A stretch of 64,000 bases of DNA, taken from Microtetraspora sp. NBRC 13810 (GTDB lineage: Bacteria > Actinomycetota > Actinomycetes > Streptosporangiales > Streptosporangiaceae). Where the stretch lies: NCBI RefSeq assembly GCF_030268685.1, contig NZ_BSRQ01000003.1:62001-126000 (forward strand), read 5' to 3'. Both the position numbers and the translations under genes were made by a program. The notes below the pieces were generated by a model. The model was not told where the DNA came from. It was given only the letters and a program-made list of their open reading frames with translations, and made no database searches. This document shows, piece by piece, positions 33,020 to 41,185 of the stretch; within the stretch, counting starts at the first letter, position 1, and every line of letters starts with the position of its first letter.

Positions 33020-33147
33020 ATGGTTGCCCGGCGAGGAGTGGGTAGCACAGACCACGGGGCCCAGGCACGGGCCGGGCCCCGTCTCGGCCGCCCGCCGCCC
33101 GCCGAACGGGTTCGGCGCACCCCCTCGTACGGAAAGGGAGCAGCGCC

Positions 33148-34092
33148 ATGACCGAGCCCGTGTTGGAACCGGCCGCGAGGGCCTTCGCCGACGACACCGC
33201 GGAACCGCCGTTCCTGTTCCAGCTCGACCCCGCGGAGGGCCGCAAGGTCGTCAACGGGGTGCAGAGCCCGGAGATCGACGTGCCGGGCACGGAGAGGGAG
33301 GAGCTCACCACGCCCGACGGGGTGTCCGTCACAGTCTTCCGCCCGTCGGGGGCGGAGGGGCCGTTGCCGGTCATCCTCTACATCCACGGGGCCGGGTGGG
33401 TGTTCGGCAACGATCACACCCACGGCAGGCTGGCCCGGGAACTGGCCCGTGGCGCGCGCGCCGCCGTGGTGTTCGTGAACTACTCCCTCTCGCCGGAGGC
33501 CCGTTACCCGGTCGCCACCCGGCAGAACTACGCCGCCGCCCGCTGGGTCGTGGAGCACGGCGCCGAGCACGGCCTGGATCCGGCCAGGATCGCGGTGGCC
33601 GGTGACTCGGTGGGCGGCAACATGGCCGCCTCGCTCACCCTGACCGCCAAGGAGCGCGGCGATCTGCGCCTGGCCGGGCAGGTGCTCTTCTATCCGGTCA
33701 CAGACGCGAACTTCGACACCGGCTCCTACCGTGAGTTCGCCGAGGGCTACTTCCTGAGCCGGGAGGCCATGCGGTGGTTCTGGGACCAGTACACCGCCGA
33801 TCCCGCGCAGCGGGACGAGATCACCGCCTCGCCGCTGCGGGCCGCCGTGGAGCAACTGGCCGGGCTGCCGCCGGCACTGGTGATCACCGGTGAGGCCGAC
33901 GTCCTGCGCGACGAGGGCGAGGCGTACGCCGGGAAGCTGCGTGCCGCCGGGGTGCCGGTGACCGCGGTCCGGTACGGGGGCATCATCCACGATTTCGTGA
34001 TGCTCAACGCGCTGCGAGACACCCACGCCGCCGAGGCGGCGATCAGCCAGGCCGCCGGGTTCCTCTCCGACGTCCTCGCCACCCGCCCCTGA
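33148..34092 (+). CDS. HSL-family alpha/beta hydrolase (esterase/lipase)
   Basis: The 314-residue enzyme has HGAG at 80-83, a variant of the HGGG oxyanion-hole motif of hormone-sensitive-lipase-type esterases, the nucleophile S154 in GDSVGGN, the acid in GEADVLRDEGEAYA and the histidine in GIIHDFVM. No signal peptide is present, so it is cytoplasmic and probably cleaves short-chain or aryl esters. GGAAAGGGAG precedes the ATG at 33148. It has its own flanking terminators and thus is probably monocistronic; it lies before the aromatic-acid block but no link is shown. Confidence 0.9.
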   Translation: MTEPVLEPAARAFADDTAEPPFLFQLDPAEGRKVVNGVQSPEIDVPGTEREELTTPDGVSVTVFRPSGAEGPLPVILYIHGAGWVFGNDHTHGRLARELARGARAAVVFVNYSLSPEARYPVATRQNYAAARWVVEHGAEHGLDPARIAVAGDSVGGNMAASLTLTAKERGDLRLAGQVLFYPVTDANFDTGSYREFAEGYFLSREAMRWFWDQYTADPAQRDEITASPLRAAVEQLAGLPPALVITGEADVLRDEGEAYAGKLRAAGVPVTAVRYGGIIHDFVMLNALRDTHAAEAAISQAAGFLSDVLATRP

Positions 34093-34158
34093 CCGGGGCG
34101 CCCGCGCGTCACGCCCCTGCGCACCACGGGGCGCCCGGGGTCGCGGGCCGCGCCCACC

Positions 34159-34191
34159 ACCAGGGCATATAGCCCAGCTATATGCCCTGGT
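34159..34191. terminator. Perfect 15-bp inverted repeat with three-base loop
   Basis: ACCAGGGCATATAGC at 34159-34173 is the exact reverse complement of 34177-34191, with CCA between. It lies 66 bases after the esterase stop. It should form a very stable hairpin, so a terminator is likely; the near-palindromic AT-rich core could also be an operator. Confidence 0.6.
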
Positions 34192-34245
34192 CATACGAAA
34201 AACCCCACAATCGTCCACCTCGCCCCGCGATAAACCTCCTGAATC

Positions 34246-34283
34246 AGGAATTCCACATAAAGGAATTCATCGGCCCATATATT
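34246..34283 (+). promoter_or_regulatory. Paired AGGAATTC motifs and -10 of the ABC-importer operon
   Basis: AGGAATTC occurs at 34246-34253 and 34261-34268, 15 bp apart, where a -35 region would be, followed by TATATT at 34278-34283. The lack of a standard -35 with a repeated motif in its place suggests activator control, possibly by the IclR protein encoded at 37985. Confidence 0.4.
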
Positions 34284-34438
34284 GCTCTTCGCGGAAGAAG
34301 CGGGTTAACGTGCCTGAAACTCCCTGCTCTTCCGTACCAAACGCCGCCGAACTCCAACCGCTCCGTCCGTGATCCGCCGCGTGCCGCGCACCGTCCGCGC
34401 CGCGGCGGAGGAGCGCCCCCCACGAGGAGGCACATGTC

Positions 34439-35314
34439 GTGCGTCAAGCCGTAGAGGACGAGGGCAACGCGCTCGTCGTGGCATCGGACACGGCGGGTCC
34501 CGAGGCGGTGGCCGGGCCGCCGGGCCGCCGGGCCGGCCCGCGCGGAGCCGCCGACCTGGCGATCAAGCTGGCCGGGGTGCTCGCCGTCCTCGTCGTCCTC
34601 GAACTGTGCTCCCGGTTCGGGCTGCTCCCCCGGCGCTGGTTCCCCCCGGTCAGCGAGATGTACGCCGAGCTGTTCCGGCTCGCCGCGCAGCAGCCGCTGT
34701 GGGTGGAGGTCGGCCGCACCCTGCGCGCGTGGGCGGTGGGCATCGGGCTGGCCACGCTGCTGGCCGTACCGGCCGGGGTGGCGCTGGGCTCCAGCGCGGT
34801 CGCCTACCGGATGTCCCGGATCGTCATCGAGTTCTGCCGGCCCATCCCGTCCGTCGCGCTGATCCCGCTGGCGGTCCTGGTGTACGGCACCGGCCTGGAG
34901 ATGAAGGTCTTCCTCATCGCCTTCGCCACCTTCTGGCCGCTGCTCTTCCAGACCGTGTACGGCGTGCAGGACGTCGATCCGGTGGCCAGGGACACCGCGC
35001 GGGCCTACGGGCTGGGAGCGGCGGCCCGGTTCTGGGTGATCACGATTCCCAGCGCCGCGCCGTACATCGCGACCGGGCTGCGCATCGCCTCCTCCATCGG
35101 GCTCGTCCTCGCGGTGACCTCGGAGCTGGTGGGCGGGGCCACCGGGCTCGGCCGGGCCATCGTGGTGGCCCAGTCGGCCGGGCAGATCACCCTGATGTAC
35201 GCCCTGATCATCACGACCGGGCTGCTCGGCTGGGCGCTGAACGCGGTGTTCGCGGCGGTCGAGCGCAAGGCCCTGCGGTGGCATCCCGCGCAACGCCAGG
35301 AGGTGGCCCGGTGA
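34439..35314 (+). CDS. ABC transporter permease (SsuC/TauC/NitT type), first of two
   Basis: The 291-residue inner-membrane protein has six helices and the cytoplasmic EAA-type loop (DVDPVARDTARAYGLGAAARFWVITIPSAAPY in parts) that contacts the ATPase. This branch (taurine, nitrate, aliphatic sulfonates and some aromatic acids) works with NMT1-like binding proteins, and one is encoded in this operon. GAGGAGG precedes the GTG at 34439 by eight bases. Its stop overlaps the next gene's start (GTGA). Having two different permease genes implies a heterodimeric channel. Confidence 0.92.
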   Translation: MRQAVEDEGNALVVASDTAGPEAVAGPPGRRAGPRGAADLAIKLAGVLAVLVVLELCSRFGLLPRRWFPPVSEMYAELFRLAAQQPLWVEVGRTLRAWAVGIGLATLLAVPAGVALGSSAVAYRMSRIVIEFCRPIPSVALIPLAVLVYGTGLEMKVFLIAFATFWPLLFQTVYGVQDVDPVARDTARAYGLGAAARFWVITIPSAAPYIATGLRIASSIGLVLAVTSELVGGATGLGRAIVVAQSAGQITLMYALIITTGLLGWALNAVFAAVERKALRWHPAQRQEVAR

Positions 35315-36165
35315 AGGACGGCAGGGTGATCGGCCGCCGGGCCGGCCTGTTCCTCCTCCAGTTCGTCGTGCCGGTCGCGCTCGTCGCCGGGTTCGGCCTG
35401 TGGTCGGAACGGGCGGACGACTTCTTCTTCCCGCCGCTCAGCCGGATCGCCGCCGACTTCGCCGACACCTGGCTCTTCGAGCGGGTCGGCACCGATCTCG
35501 TGCCCAGCCTGGCCAGGATGCTCGCCGGCTACGCGATCTCGGTGGTCTGCGGGGTGGCGCTCGGCGTGCTGTTCGGCATGTCGCGGATCCTGCGCACGGC
35601 GACCGACCCGGTGATTCAGTTCCTCCGGGCGCTGCCCGCGCCGGCCATGATCCCGTTCGCGATGCTGCTGTTCGGCACCGGGGACGCCTCGAAGGTGTTC
35701 ATCGTCGTCCTCGGGACCATGTGGCCGATCCTGCTGAACACCCTGGACGGGGTGCGCGGGGTGGAGGAGCAGCAACTGGACATGGCCCGCTCCTTCCGGG
35801 TGCCGGCGACGGCCCGGTTGTTCCACATCACGCTGCCGGCGGCGTCCCCGCGGATCTTCGCGGGCATGCGCACCAGCCTCGGCATCGGGATCATCCTGAT
35901 GGTCGTCTCCGAGATGGTCGCCAGCCGTAACGGCATCGGCTACTTCGTGCTCCAGTCACAGCGCTCGTTCGAGATCTCGGCGATGTGGGGCGGCGTGATC
36001 CTGCTCGGCCTGATCGGCCTGGCCCTGAGCTGGGTCTTCGTCCGGGTGGAGAACCGGGTGCTGCGCTGGCACCGCGGCGCCCGCGGGCTGCTCCCCGAGC
36101 CCGCCACCGCTTCCGGCAGAACGGGCCTCCCCCGGCCCACGACCCAGGAGGTCACCCGTGCTTGA
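35311..36165 (+). CDS. ABC transporter permease (SsuC/TauC/NitT type), second of two
   Basis: The 284-residue partner permease has six helices and its own coupling loop (EEQQLDMARSFRVPATARLF, then HITLPAASPRIFAG). The GTG start at 35311 has AGGAGG upstream and overlaps the previous stop by four bases. Its last eight bases overlap the ATPase gene. The tail after the last helix is Pro/Arg-rich and likely cytoplasmic. Position and overlaps leave little doubt that it pairs with the preceding permease. Confidence 0.92.
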   Translation: MKDGRVIGRRAGLFLLQFVVPVALVAGFGLWSERADDFFFPPLSRIAADFADTWLFERVGTDLVPSLARMLAGYAISVVCGVALGVLFGMSRILRTATDPVIQFLRALPAPAMIPFAMLLFGTGDASKVFIVVLGTMWPILLNTLDGVRGVEEQQLDMARSFRVPATARLFHITLPAASPRIFAGMRTSLGIGIILMVVSEMVASRNGIGYFVLQSQRSFEISAMWGGVILLGLIGLALSWVFVRVENRVLRWHRGARGLLPEPATASGRTGLPRPTTQEVTRA

Positions 36166-36925
36166 GGTGTCCAGGCTGCGCAAGGTGTACGGCGCGGATC
36201 CGCAGGCCGCCCCGGCGATCGAGGAGGTGAGCTTCGAGGTGGCCGACCGCGAGTTCCTGTGCATCCTCGGGTCCTCCGGCTGCGGCAAGTCCACGCTGCT
36301 GAAGTGCCTGTCCGGCCTGATCCCCGCCTCCTCCGGGGAGATCCGGCTGAACGGCGAGCCGGTCACCGGCCCGCCCGAGGACATGGCCTTCGTCTTCCAG
36401 GACTACAGCAGGTCGCTGCTGCCCTGGATGACGGTGGCCGGCAACGTGTCCTTCCCGCTCCGCTACAAGGGCCTGTCCAAGCGGGAGGCGCAGGCGGCGA
36501 CGGACGAGGCGCTGGACGCGGTGAGCCTGGCCGGGATGCACAAGCGCTTCCCGTGGCAGCTCTCCGGCGGCATGCAGCAGCGGGTGGCGATCGCCCGGGC
36601 GCTGGCCTACCGGCCGAAGATCCTGCTGATGGACGAGCCGTTCGCCTCCCTGGACGCGCAGACCCGCTCCGGGCTGGAGGACCTGCTGCTGGACATCTGG
36701 CGGCGGTTCGAGGTGACCGTGCTCTTCATCACCCACGACATCGACGAGGCCGTCTACCTGGCCGACCGGGTGCTCGTGCTGGAGGCCCCCGCCAAGGTGG
36801 GGCTGGACGTGACCGTCCCGCTGCCCCGCCCGCGCGACCAGCTCACGACGAAGGCGCTCCCGGAGTTCGCCGAGCTGCGCGGGCGCCTCTTCTCCGCGAT
36901 CCAGGGCGCCCCGGTCGCCCGGTGA
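36158..36925 (+). CDS. ABC transporter ATP-binding protein (SsuB/TauB/NitT type)
   Basis: The 255-residue ATPase has Walker A (GSSGCGKST), Q-loop (VFQDY), the LSGGMQQR signature, Walker B (ILLMDEPFASLD) and the H-loop (FITHDIDEA). It powers the two-permease importer with which its gene overlaps. CAGGAGG precedes the GTG start at 36158. The length and C-terminal end are typical for the subfamily, with no added regulatory domain. Confidence 0.95.
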   Translation: MLEVSRLRKVYGADPQAAPAIEEVSFEVADREFLCILGSSGCGKSTLLKCLSGLIPASSGEIRLNGEPVTGPPEDMAFVFQDYSRSLLPWMTVAGNVSFPLRYKGLSKREAQAATDEALDAVSLAGMHKRFPWQLSGGMQQRVAIARALAYRPKILLMDEPFASLDAQTRSGLEDLLLDIWRRFEVTVLFITHDIDEAVYLADRVLVLEAPAKVGLDVTVPLPRPRDQLTTKALPEFAELRGRLFSAIQGAPVAR

Positions 36926-36951
36926 GCCGCACCGCGTTCGGAGGACGCCAG

Positions 36952-37941
36952 ATGACATCGTCGCTCTCCCGGCTGCTCGCCGTCCTGGTCCTGGTACTGA
37001 CCGGCGCCGCGTGCGGGAACCCCGGCTATGACCTGTCGGCCGGCACCTACACCGCGGACGAGGCCGCGCAGGACGGGCTGCGGCGGATCACGGTCGCGGA
37101 CACCGCGGGGATGCCCGCGGCGTTCGTCCGGTACGGCATGCAGCGGGGGCATTTCGCCGCGCAGGGGCTCTCGGTCGACTTCAAGAGCTCCGGCGGCGGC
37201 ACCACGGTGATCCCCTCGCTCATCAACGGCGAGCTGGACATCGCCGGGTCCAACGTGGTGTCCAGCATGATCGCGATCGACCGCGGCCTGCCGGTGAAGA
37301 TCATCGCACCGGGCACCAGCGCCGGTGTGGACGCGTCCAGGGACTTCTCCGCCCTCCTGGTGACCCAGGGCAGCCCGATCAGGACCGTGGCCGACCTGTC
37401 CGGCAAGCGGATCGCGGTCAACGCCCTGCAGAGCGTCAGCGACGTGATCGTGGCGGGGCTGATGGCCAGGCACGGCGGCGACTTCGCCAGCGTGACGTTC
37501 GTCGAGATGCCGTTCCCCGACATGCTGCCGGCGATCGAGCGGGGCAACGTGGACGCCGGTTTCCTGATCGAGCCGTTCGGCACGGTGGGCCGGTCCCAGG
37601 GGCTTCGCGAGGTGGTCCAGCCGTACGCGGCCCTCCAGCCGGGGTTGCAGATCGGCGGATATCTGGCGGCGGCGGAGACGGTGGAGAGCGAGCCCGAGAT
37701 GGTCGCGGCCTTCAAGCGGGCGGTGCGCGACACCGCGCGGGACATCGCGCGGGATCCCGAGTCGTTCCGCGCGGCGCTGCCGAAGATCAGCAATCTGGAC
37801 GCGGCGATGGCGGCCAGGGTCCGGCTCAACCAGTGGAAACCGGACAACGACCGGGCCGGGATGGAGAGCCTCGCGGCCATCATGCTCCGGATCGGCTACC
37901 TGAAGGAGCCCTTCGACTACCGCCGCGCGGTGGTGGGCTGA
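36952..37941 (+). CDS. ABC transporter substrate-binding lipoprotein (NMT1/SsuA-like)
   Basis: The 329-residue precursor has a lipoprotein signal peptide ending LVLTGAAC, so Cys would be lipid-modified and anchor it outside the membrane. The NMT1/SsuA-like fold is seen in ITVADTAGMPAAFVRYG, GGGTTVIPSLINGELDIAG and GFLIEPFGTVGRSQ. GGAGG precedes the ATG at 36952. The ligand cannot be deduced from sequence; from the convergent aromatic-catabolism genes I suspect an aromatic carboxylate. A long upstream frame in this register is antisense to nothing real and is not part of the gene. Confidence 0.9.
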   Translation: MTSSLSRLLAVLVLVLTGAACGNPGYDLSAGTYTADEAAQDGLRRITVADTAGMPAAFVRYGMQRGHFAAQGLSVDFKSSGGGTTVIPSLINGELDIAGSNVVSSMIAIDRGLPVKIIAPGTSAGVDASRDFSALLVTQGSPIRTVADLSGKRIAVNALQSVSDVIVAGLMARHGGDFASVTFVEMPFPDMLPAIERGNVDAGFLIEPFGTVGRSQGLREVVQPYAALQPGLQIGGYLAAAETVESEPEMVAAFKRAVRDTARDIARDPESFRAALPKISNLDAAMAARVRLNQWKPDNDRAGMESLAAIMLRIGYLKEPFDYRRAVVG

Positions 37942-37963
37942 CCGGTCAGCCCACCGGTCAGCC
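37936..37963. terminator. Bidirectional hairpin between ABC operon and iclR-type gene
   Basis: GGCTGACCGGT at 37936-37946 pairs perfectly with 37953-37963 around CAGCCC. It overlaps the binding-protein stop codon and lies 21 bases from the end of the convergent IclR gene. Confidence 0.75.
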
Positions 37964-37984
37964 GACTGGGGCGCGGGTGGGTGG

Positions 37985-38761
37985 TCACAGCTCCGCGCCG
38001 AGGAGTTGCTGCACGGACTCCGCGGCGCGCAGCACCGCGGGGGCCAGCGCGCGCCCGGCCTCCGCGGTGGGCATCCGGCTGGAGGGCACGACGACGGCGA
38101 CGGCCGCGAGGGGGGCGCCGGTGATGTCGCGCAGCGCGACGGCGACGGCGCTGATGCCCTCCTCCCCCTCTTCGACGTTGAGCGCGTAGCCGTCGCCGCG
38201 GACGGCTTCGAGCTCGTTCCGCAGCACCTCCCAGTCGCCGATGGAGGAGGGCGTCCTGGTGTCCAGCTCGTGGCCGCGGTAGCGGCGGTCCAGCTCGACC
38301 GGCGGCAGGGCGGCGAGGATCGCCTTGCCGCCCGCGGTGCAGTGGGCCGGGAGCACGATGCCGGTGCGGTTCCCGACGCGCACCGCGCGGGTGCTCTCGA
38401 CGCAGTCCACGAACCGGATGTTGCGCCCTTCGAGGAGGGACAGGCTGACCGTCTCCCTGGTCTGCTCGCGCAGTTCCTCCAGCACCGGGCGGGCCACCCG
38501 GCGCAGGTCGATCCGCCCGATGGCGGCCAGGCCGATCTCGTTGAGCACCGGTCCCGGGCGGTAGGCGCCGTTGGGCTTGTCCTGCAGGACGAAGCCGCGC
38601 TTGCGCAGGGCGGCGAGCAGCCGGTGCGCGGTGGACCGGGCGACGCCGAGCAGGTCCGCGGCGTCGGCCACCCGGAGCACCTGCCGCTCGCCGATCAGTT
38701 CGAGCAGCCGCAGCGCGTTGTCCACCGAACTGAAGCCACCCTCGCCCGAATTATTCGACAT
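37985..38761 (-). CDS. IclR-family transcriptional regulator
   Basis: The 258-residue protein has the N-terminal winged helix (LRVADAADLLGVARSTAHRL) and the GAF-like effector domain (RPVLEELREQTRETVSLSLL, HCTAGGKAILAAL). IclR proteins commonly control aromatic-acid pathways and bind a pathway intermediate. It diverges from the monooxygenase-dioxygenase-hydrolase genes and faces the ABC importer, so it is the best candidate regulator of both. A TATAGT -10 lies six bases from its ATG with no ribosome-binding site, suggesting a leaderless message. Confidence 0.92.
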   Translation of the reverse strand: MSNNSGEGGFSSVDNALRLLELIGERQVLRVADAADLLGVARSTAHRLLAALRKRGFVLQDKPNGAYRPGPVLNEIGLAAIGRIDLRRVARPVLEELREQTRETVSLSLLEGRNIRFVDCVESTRAVRVGNRTGIVLPAHCTAGGKAILAALPPVELDRRYRGHELDTRTPSSIGDWEVLRNELEAVRGDGYALNVEEGEEGISAVAVALRDITGAPLAAVAVVVPSSRMPTAEAGRALAPAVLRAAESVQQLLGAEL

Positions 38762-38767
38762 AGCGGA

Positions 38768-38786
38768 ACTATATCCGAAATTTCTT
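38768..38786. promoter_or_regulatory. Leaderless iclR promoter and adjoining palindrome
   Basis: TATAGT on the minus strand (38768-38773) is six bases from the ATG at 38761. Immediately beside it GAAATTTC (38777-38784) is an 8-bp palindrome resembling the core of IclR-family operators. Both lie in the 41-base divergent region shared with the monooxygenase gene. Confidence 0.45.
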
Positions 38787-38802
38787 CTAGTAATAGGAAT
38801 TC

Positions 38803-40104
38803 ATGGATATGGTCATTTTCATGGTGCCTAATCCGCCAGAAGAACCTCCCGTGATCGTGGTCGGCGCCGGACCGGTCGGCATGACCGCCACCGCGATGCT
38901 GGCCCGGGCCCGGGTGCCGGTGGTGCTGATCGAGTCCGAGCCGGTGCCCAAGACCGACTGGCGCGCGTCCACCTTCCACGCCGCCACCCTGGAACTGCTG
39001 GAACGCGTCGGGGTCACCGGGCAGATGGTCGCCGAAGGGCTGCCCGTGCCCAGGTACCAGTTCCGCGACCGGCGTGACGGCCTGGTCGCCGAGTTCGACC
39101 TGACCCTGCTGAAGGACGAGACCCGCTACCCCTACCGGCTCCAGCTCAACCAGCAGCACCTGGTGCGCATGCTGCACGAGCGGCTGCGCGACGACGACTC
39201 GGTGCGGATGATGTTCGGCAGCCGGGTGACCGGGGTCGCCGGCACGCCGCGGGGCGCGTCGGTGACGGTGGAGTCGCCGGGCGGCCCGCTGACGGTGCAC
39301 GGCTCGCACGTGATCGGCGCGGACGGCGCGAGCAGCGTCGTACGGCAGTCGCTCGGCGTGGCGTTCGACGGGTACACCCACGCCGAGCGCTTCCTCATCG
39401 CGAGCACCACCGCCGACCTGGCCGGACTGCTGCCGGGCATCGCCGACGTCAACTATGTGGCCGACCCCCTGGAGTGGCTGTTCCTGCTACGCACGCCGGA
39501 GTCGTGGCGGGCGGTGTGGCCGGTGCCCGCGGGGGTGCCGGCGGAGCGGGCGACCGCGCCGGAGACGCTCCAGGCGCAGCTCCAGGGGCTCGCCCCCTGT
39601 CCCGGCGGCTACCCGATCGTGGACGCCCAGCTCTACAACGTGCACCAGCGGGTGGCGGCGAGCTTCCGGACCGGCCGGGTGCTGCTCATCGGGGACGCCG
39701 CGCACATCAACAGCCCGCTCGGCGGGGTCGGGCTCAACAGCGGCATCCACGACGCGATCGACCTGACGACCCGGCTGGTCCGGGTGCGCGCGGGCGAGGC
39801 CGCCGAGGACCCCGAGTTGGACACCTTCGCCGAGATCCGCCGGCGCGTCGCCGTCGAGTACGTGCAGGCGGACACCCGGCGCAACACCGAACGGCTGAAC
39901 GAGACCGACGAGGAGCGCCGGGCGGCGAACCGGGCGGAGATGCGGGCCACCGCCGCCGATCCGGAACGGGCCCGCGCCTGGCTGCGCCGGGCGTCGCTGC
40001 TGGAGAGCGTCCGGCGGTTCGGCATCGGCACGCCCCCCGAGGAGTACGCGCGTCGCACCGGCGGCTCCTCCGACCCCCGAAGGGAGGACCCCGTTGCCGG
40101 GTGA
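38803..40104 (+). CDS. FAD-dependent aromatic hydroxylase (PheA/TfdB-type monooxygenase)
   Basis: The 433-residue class A flavoprotein monooxygenase has the FAD motif VVGAGPVG (19-26), the DG motif in HVIGADGASSVVRQ and the second FAD motif IGDAAHINSPLGGVGLNSG. Using NAD(P)H and O2 these enzymes add a hydroxyl to a phenolic ring. In gentisate pathways such an enzyme converts 3-hydroxybenzoate or a similar acid to the 1,4-dihydroxy substrate. It lies first in a three-gene overlapping operon ahead of a gentisate-dioxygenase-like cupin. The start at 38803 has AGGA close upstream; an ATG at 38821 is possible. Confidence 0.88.
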   Translation: MDMVIFMVPNPPEEPPVIVVGAGPVGMTATAMLARARVPVVLIESEPVPKTDWRASTFHAATLELLERVGVTGQMVAEGLPVPRYQFRDRRDGLVAEFDLTLLKDETRYPYRLQLNQQHLVRMLHERLRDDDSVRMMFGSRVTGVAGTPRGASVTVESPGGPLTVHGSHVIGADGASSVVRQSLGVAFDGYTHAERFLIASTTADLAGLLPGIADVNYVADPLEWLFLLRTPESWRAVWPVPAGVPAERATAPETLQAQLQGLAPCPGGYPIVDAQLYNVHQRVAASFRTGRVLLIGDAAHINSPLGGVGLNSGIHDAIDLTTRLVRVRAGEAAEDPELDTFAEIRRRVAVEYVQADTRRNTERLNETDEERRAANRAEMRATAADPERARAWLRRASLLESVRRFGIGTPPEEYARRTGGSSDPRREDPVAG

Positions 40105-41185
40105 AAGCGCCGACGCGCTCGACACGCTGTACCGGGATCTCGACGCGGCGAGCCTGCGTCCCCTGTGGACCATCACCGAGCAGTTGCTGACCCCGGCCCC
40201 GCGGCCGAAGGCCGTGCCGTGGCTGTGGCCCGCGCGCACGATGCGCCCGCTCGCCGAGCGCGCGATCGGGCTCGTCCCGGTCGAACGCGGCGGGGAGCGC
40301 CGGGTGCTGAGCCTGGCCAACCCGGGACTGGGCGGCCGGCCGTACGCGGCGGGCACGCTGTGGGGGGCGATTCAGTGCCTCGGGCCGCGCGAGTCGGCCC
40401 CCGCGCACCGGCACACGCCGGGCGCCGTCCGTTTCGTGCTCGAAGGGCAGGGGGTGTGGACGACCGTCGACGGCGACTCCTGCGCGATGCGGCCGGGCGA
40501 CCTGATCCTCACCCCGGCGTGGAACTGGCACGACCACGTCAACGAGGGCGACGAGCCGATGTTCTGGTTCGACGGCCTGGACCTGCCGATGATCGAGGCC
40601 CTCGACGGCGTCTTCTTCGAGCCGCACCCGGACCACCGGCAGCCGGTCAGGGGACGCAACCTGTCCGAAGACGGGTACGCCGCCGCGCCGGGCCGGTTGA
40701 CCCCGGGAGGGGTGGACGGGGCGCTGGACCCGGCGCCGTCCCCGCTGCTCGTCTACCGGTGGTCCGACACCGACGCCGAGCTGGACCGGCTCGCCGCGCG
40801 CACCGGGGAGCCGATGGTCACCCTGGAGTTCACCAACCCGCGCTCGGGCGCCAGCGCGCTGCCCACCCTGGCCTGCGCGATGCACCGGCTGGCCGCCGGC
40901 CGCCCGACCCCGCCGGTACGGCGCAGCGGCAACACCGTCTGTGTCGTGCACCGGGGAACGGGCGCGAGCGTGATCGCCGGGACGCGGTTCGCCTGGGAGC
41001 CCGGCGACATGTTCGTCGTGCCGTCCTGGATGCCGGTGGAGCACCGGGCCGAGACGCCCGCCGACCTGTTCACGCTCAGCGACACCCCCGTGCTGCGGGC
41101 GCTCGGCATCTACCGCGAGGAGACGCTGGACGCCGCGCAGCCGGTGACCGGAACCTTCGAGCCCCGAGGAGAGACCTTTCCATGA
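40094..41185 (+). CDS. Gentisate 1,2-dioxygenase-like bicupin ring-cleavage enzyme
   Basis: The 363-residue protein has two cupin domains. The first holds the iron-ligand pattern H105-x-H107 (APAHRHTPGAVRFVLEG) and H146/H148 (PAWNWHDHVNEG); the second (about 265-345) keeps the fold but lacks ligands. Gentisate dioxygenases use Fe(II) to open gentisate to maleylpyruvate; some relatives act on salicylate or 1-hydroxy-2-naphthoate, so the substrate is open. It uses a rare TTG start at 40094: AGGGAGG at 40081-40087 fits it, and the gene overlaps the preceding one by 11 bases. The stop overlaps the next ATG (ATGA). Confidence 0.88.
   Translation: MPGESADALDTLYRDLDAASLRPLWTITEQLLTPAPRPKAVPWLWPARTMRPLAERAIGLVPVERGGERRVLSLANPGLGGRPYAAGTLWGAIQCLGPRESAPAHRHTPGAVRFVLEGQGVWTTVDGDSCAMRPGDLILTPAWNWHDHVNEGDEPMFWFDGLDLPMIEALDGVFFEPHPDHRQPVRGRNLSEDGYAAAPGRLTPGGVDGALDPAPSPLLVYRWSDTDAELDRLAARTGEPMVTLEFTNPRSGASALPTLACAMHRLAAGRPTPPVRRSGNTVCVVHRGTGASVIAGTRFAWEPGDMFVVPSWMPVEHRAETPADLFTLSDTPVLRALGIYREETLDAAQPVTGTFEPRGETFP

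Larger units (their letters stand above)
34093..34438. other. 346-base gap between esterase and ABC importer
   Basis: It contains a perfect 15-bp hairpin (34159-34191), then an AT-rich stretch with paired AGGAATTC motifs and a TATATT -10-like hexamer. The last 100 bases lead to GAGGAGG before the GTG at 34439. No gene is supported here. Confidence 0.6.

Noticed and set aside
9539-34311. Recurrent GTTAAC hexamers (near 9539, 10561, 11891, 16132 and 34305)
   Set aside because: All lie in intergenic DNA, but avoidance of TTA and TAA in GC-rich coding sequence explains this without a shared function; flanks differ.
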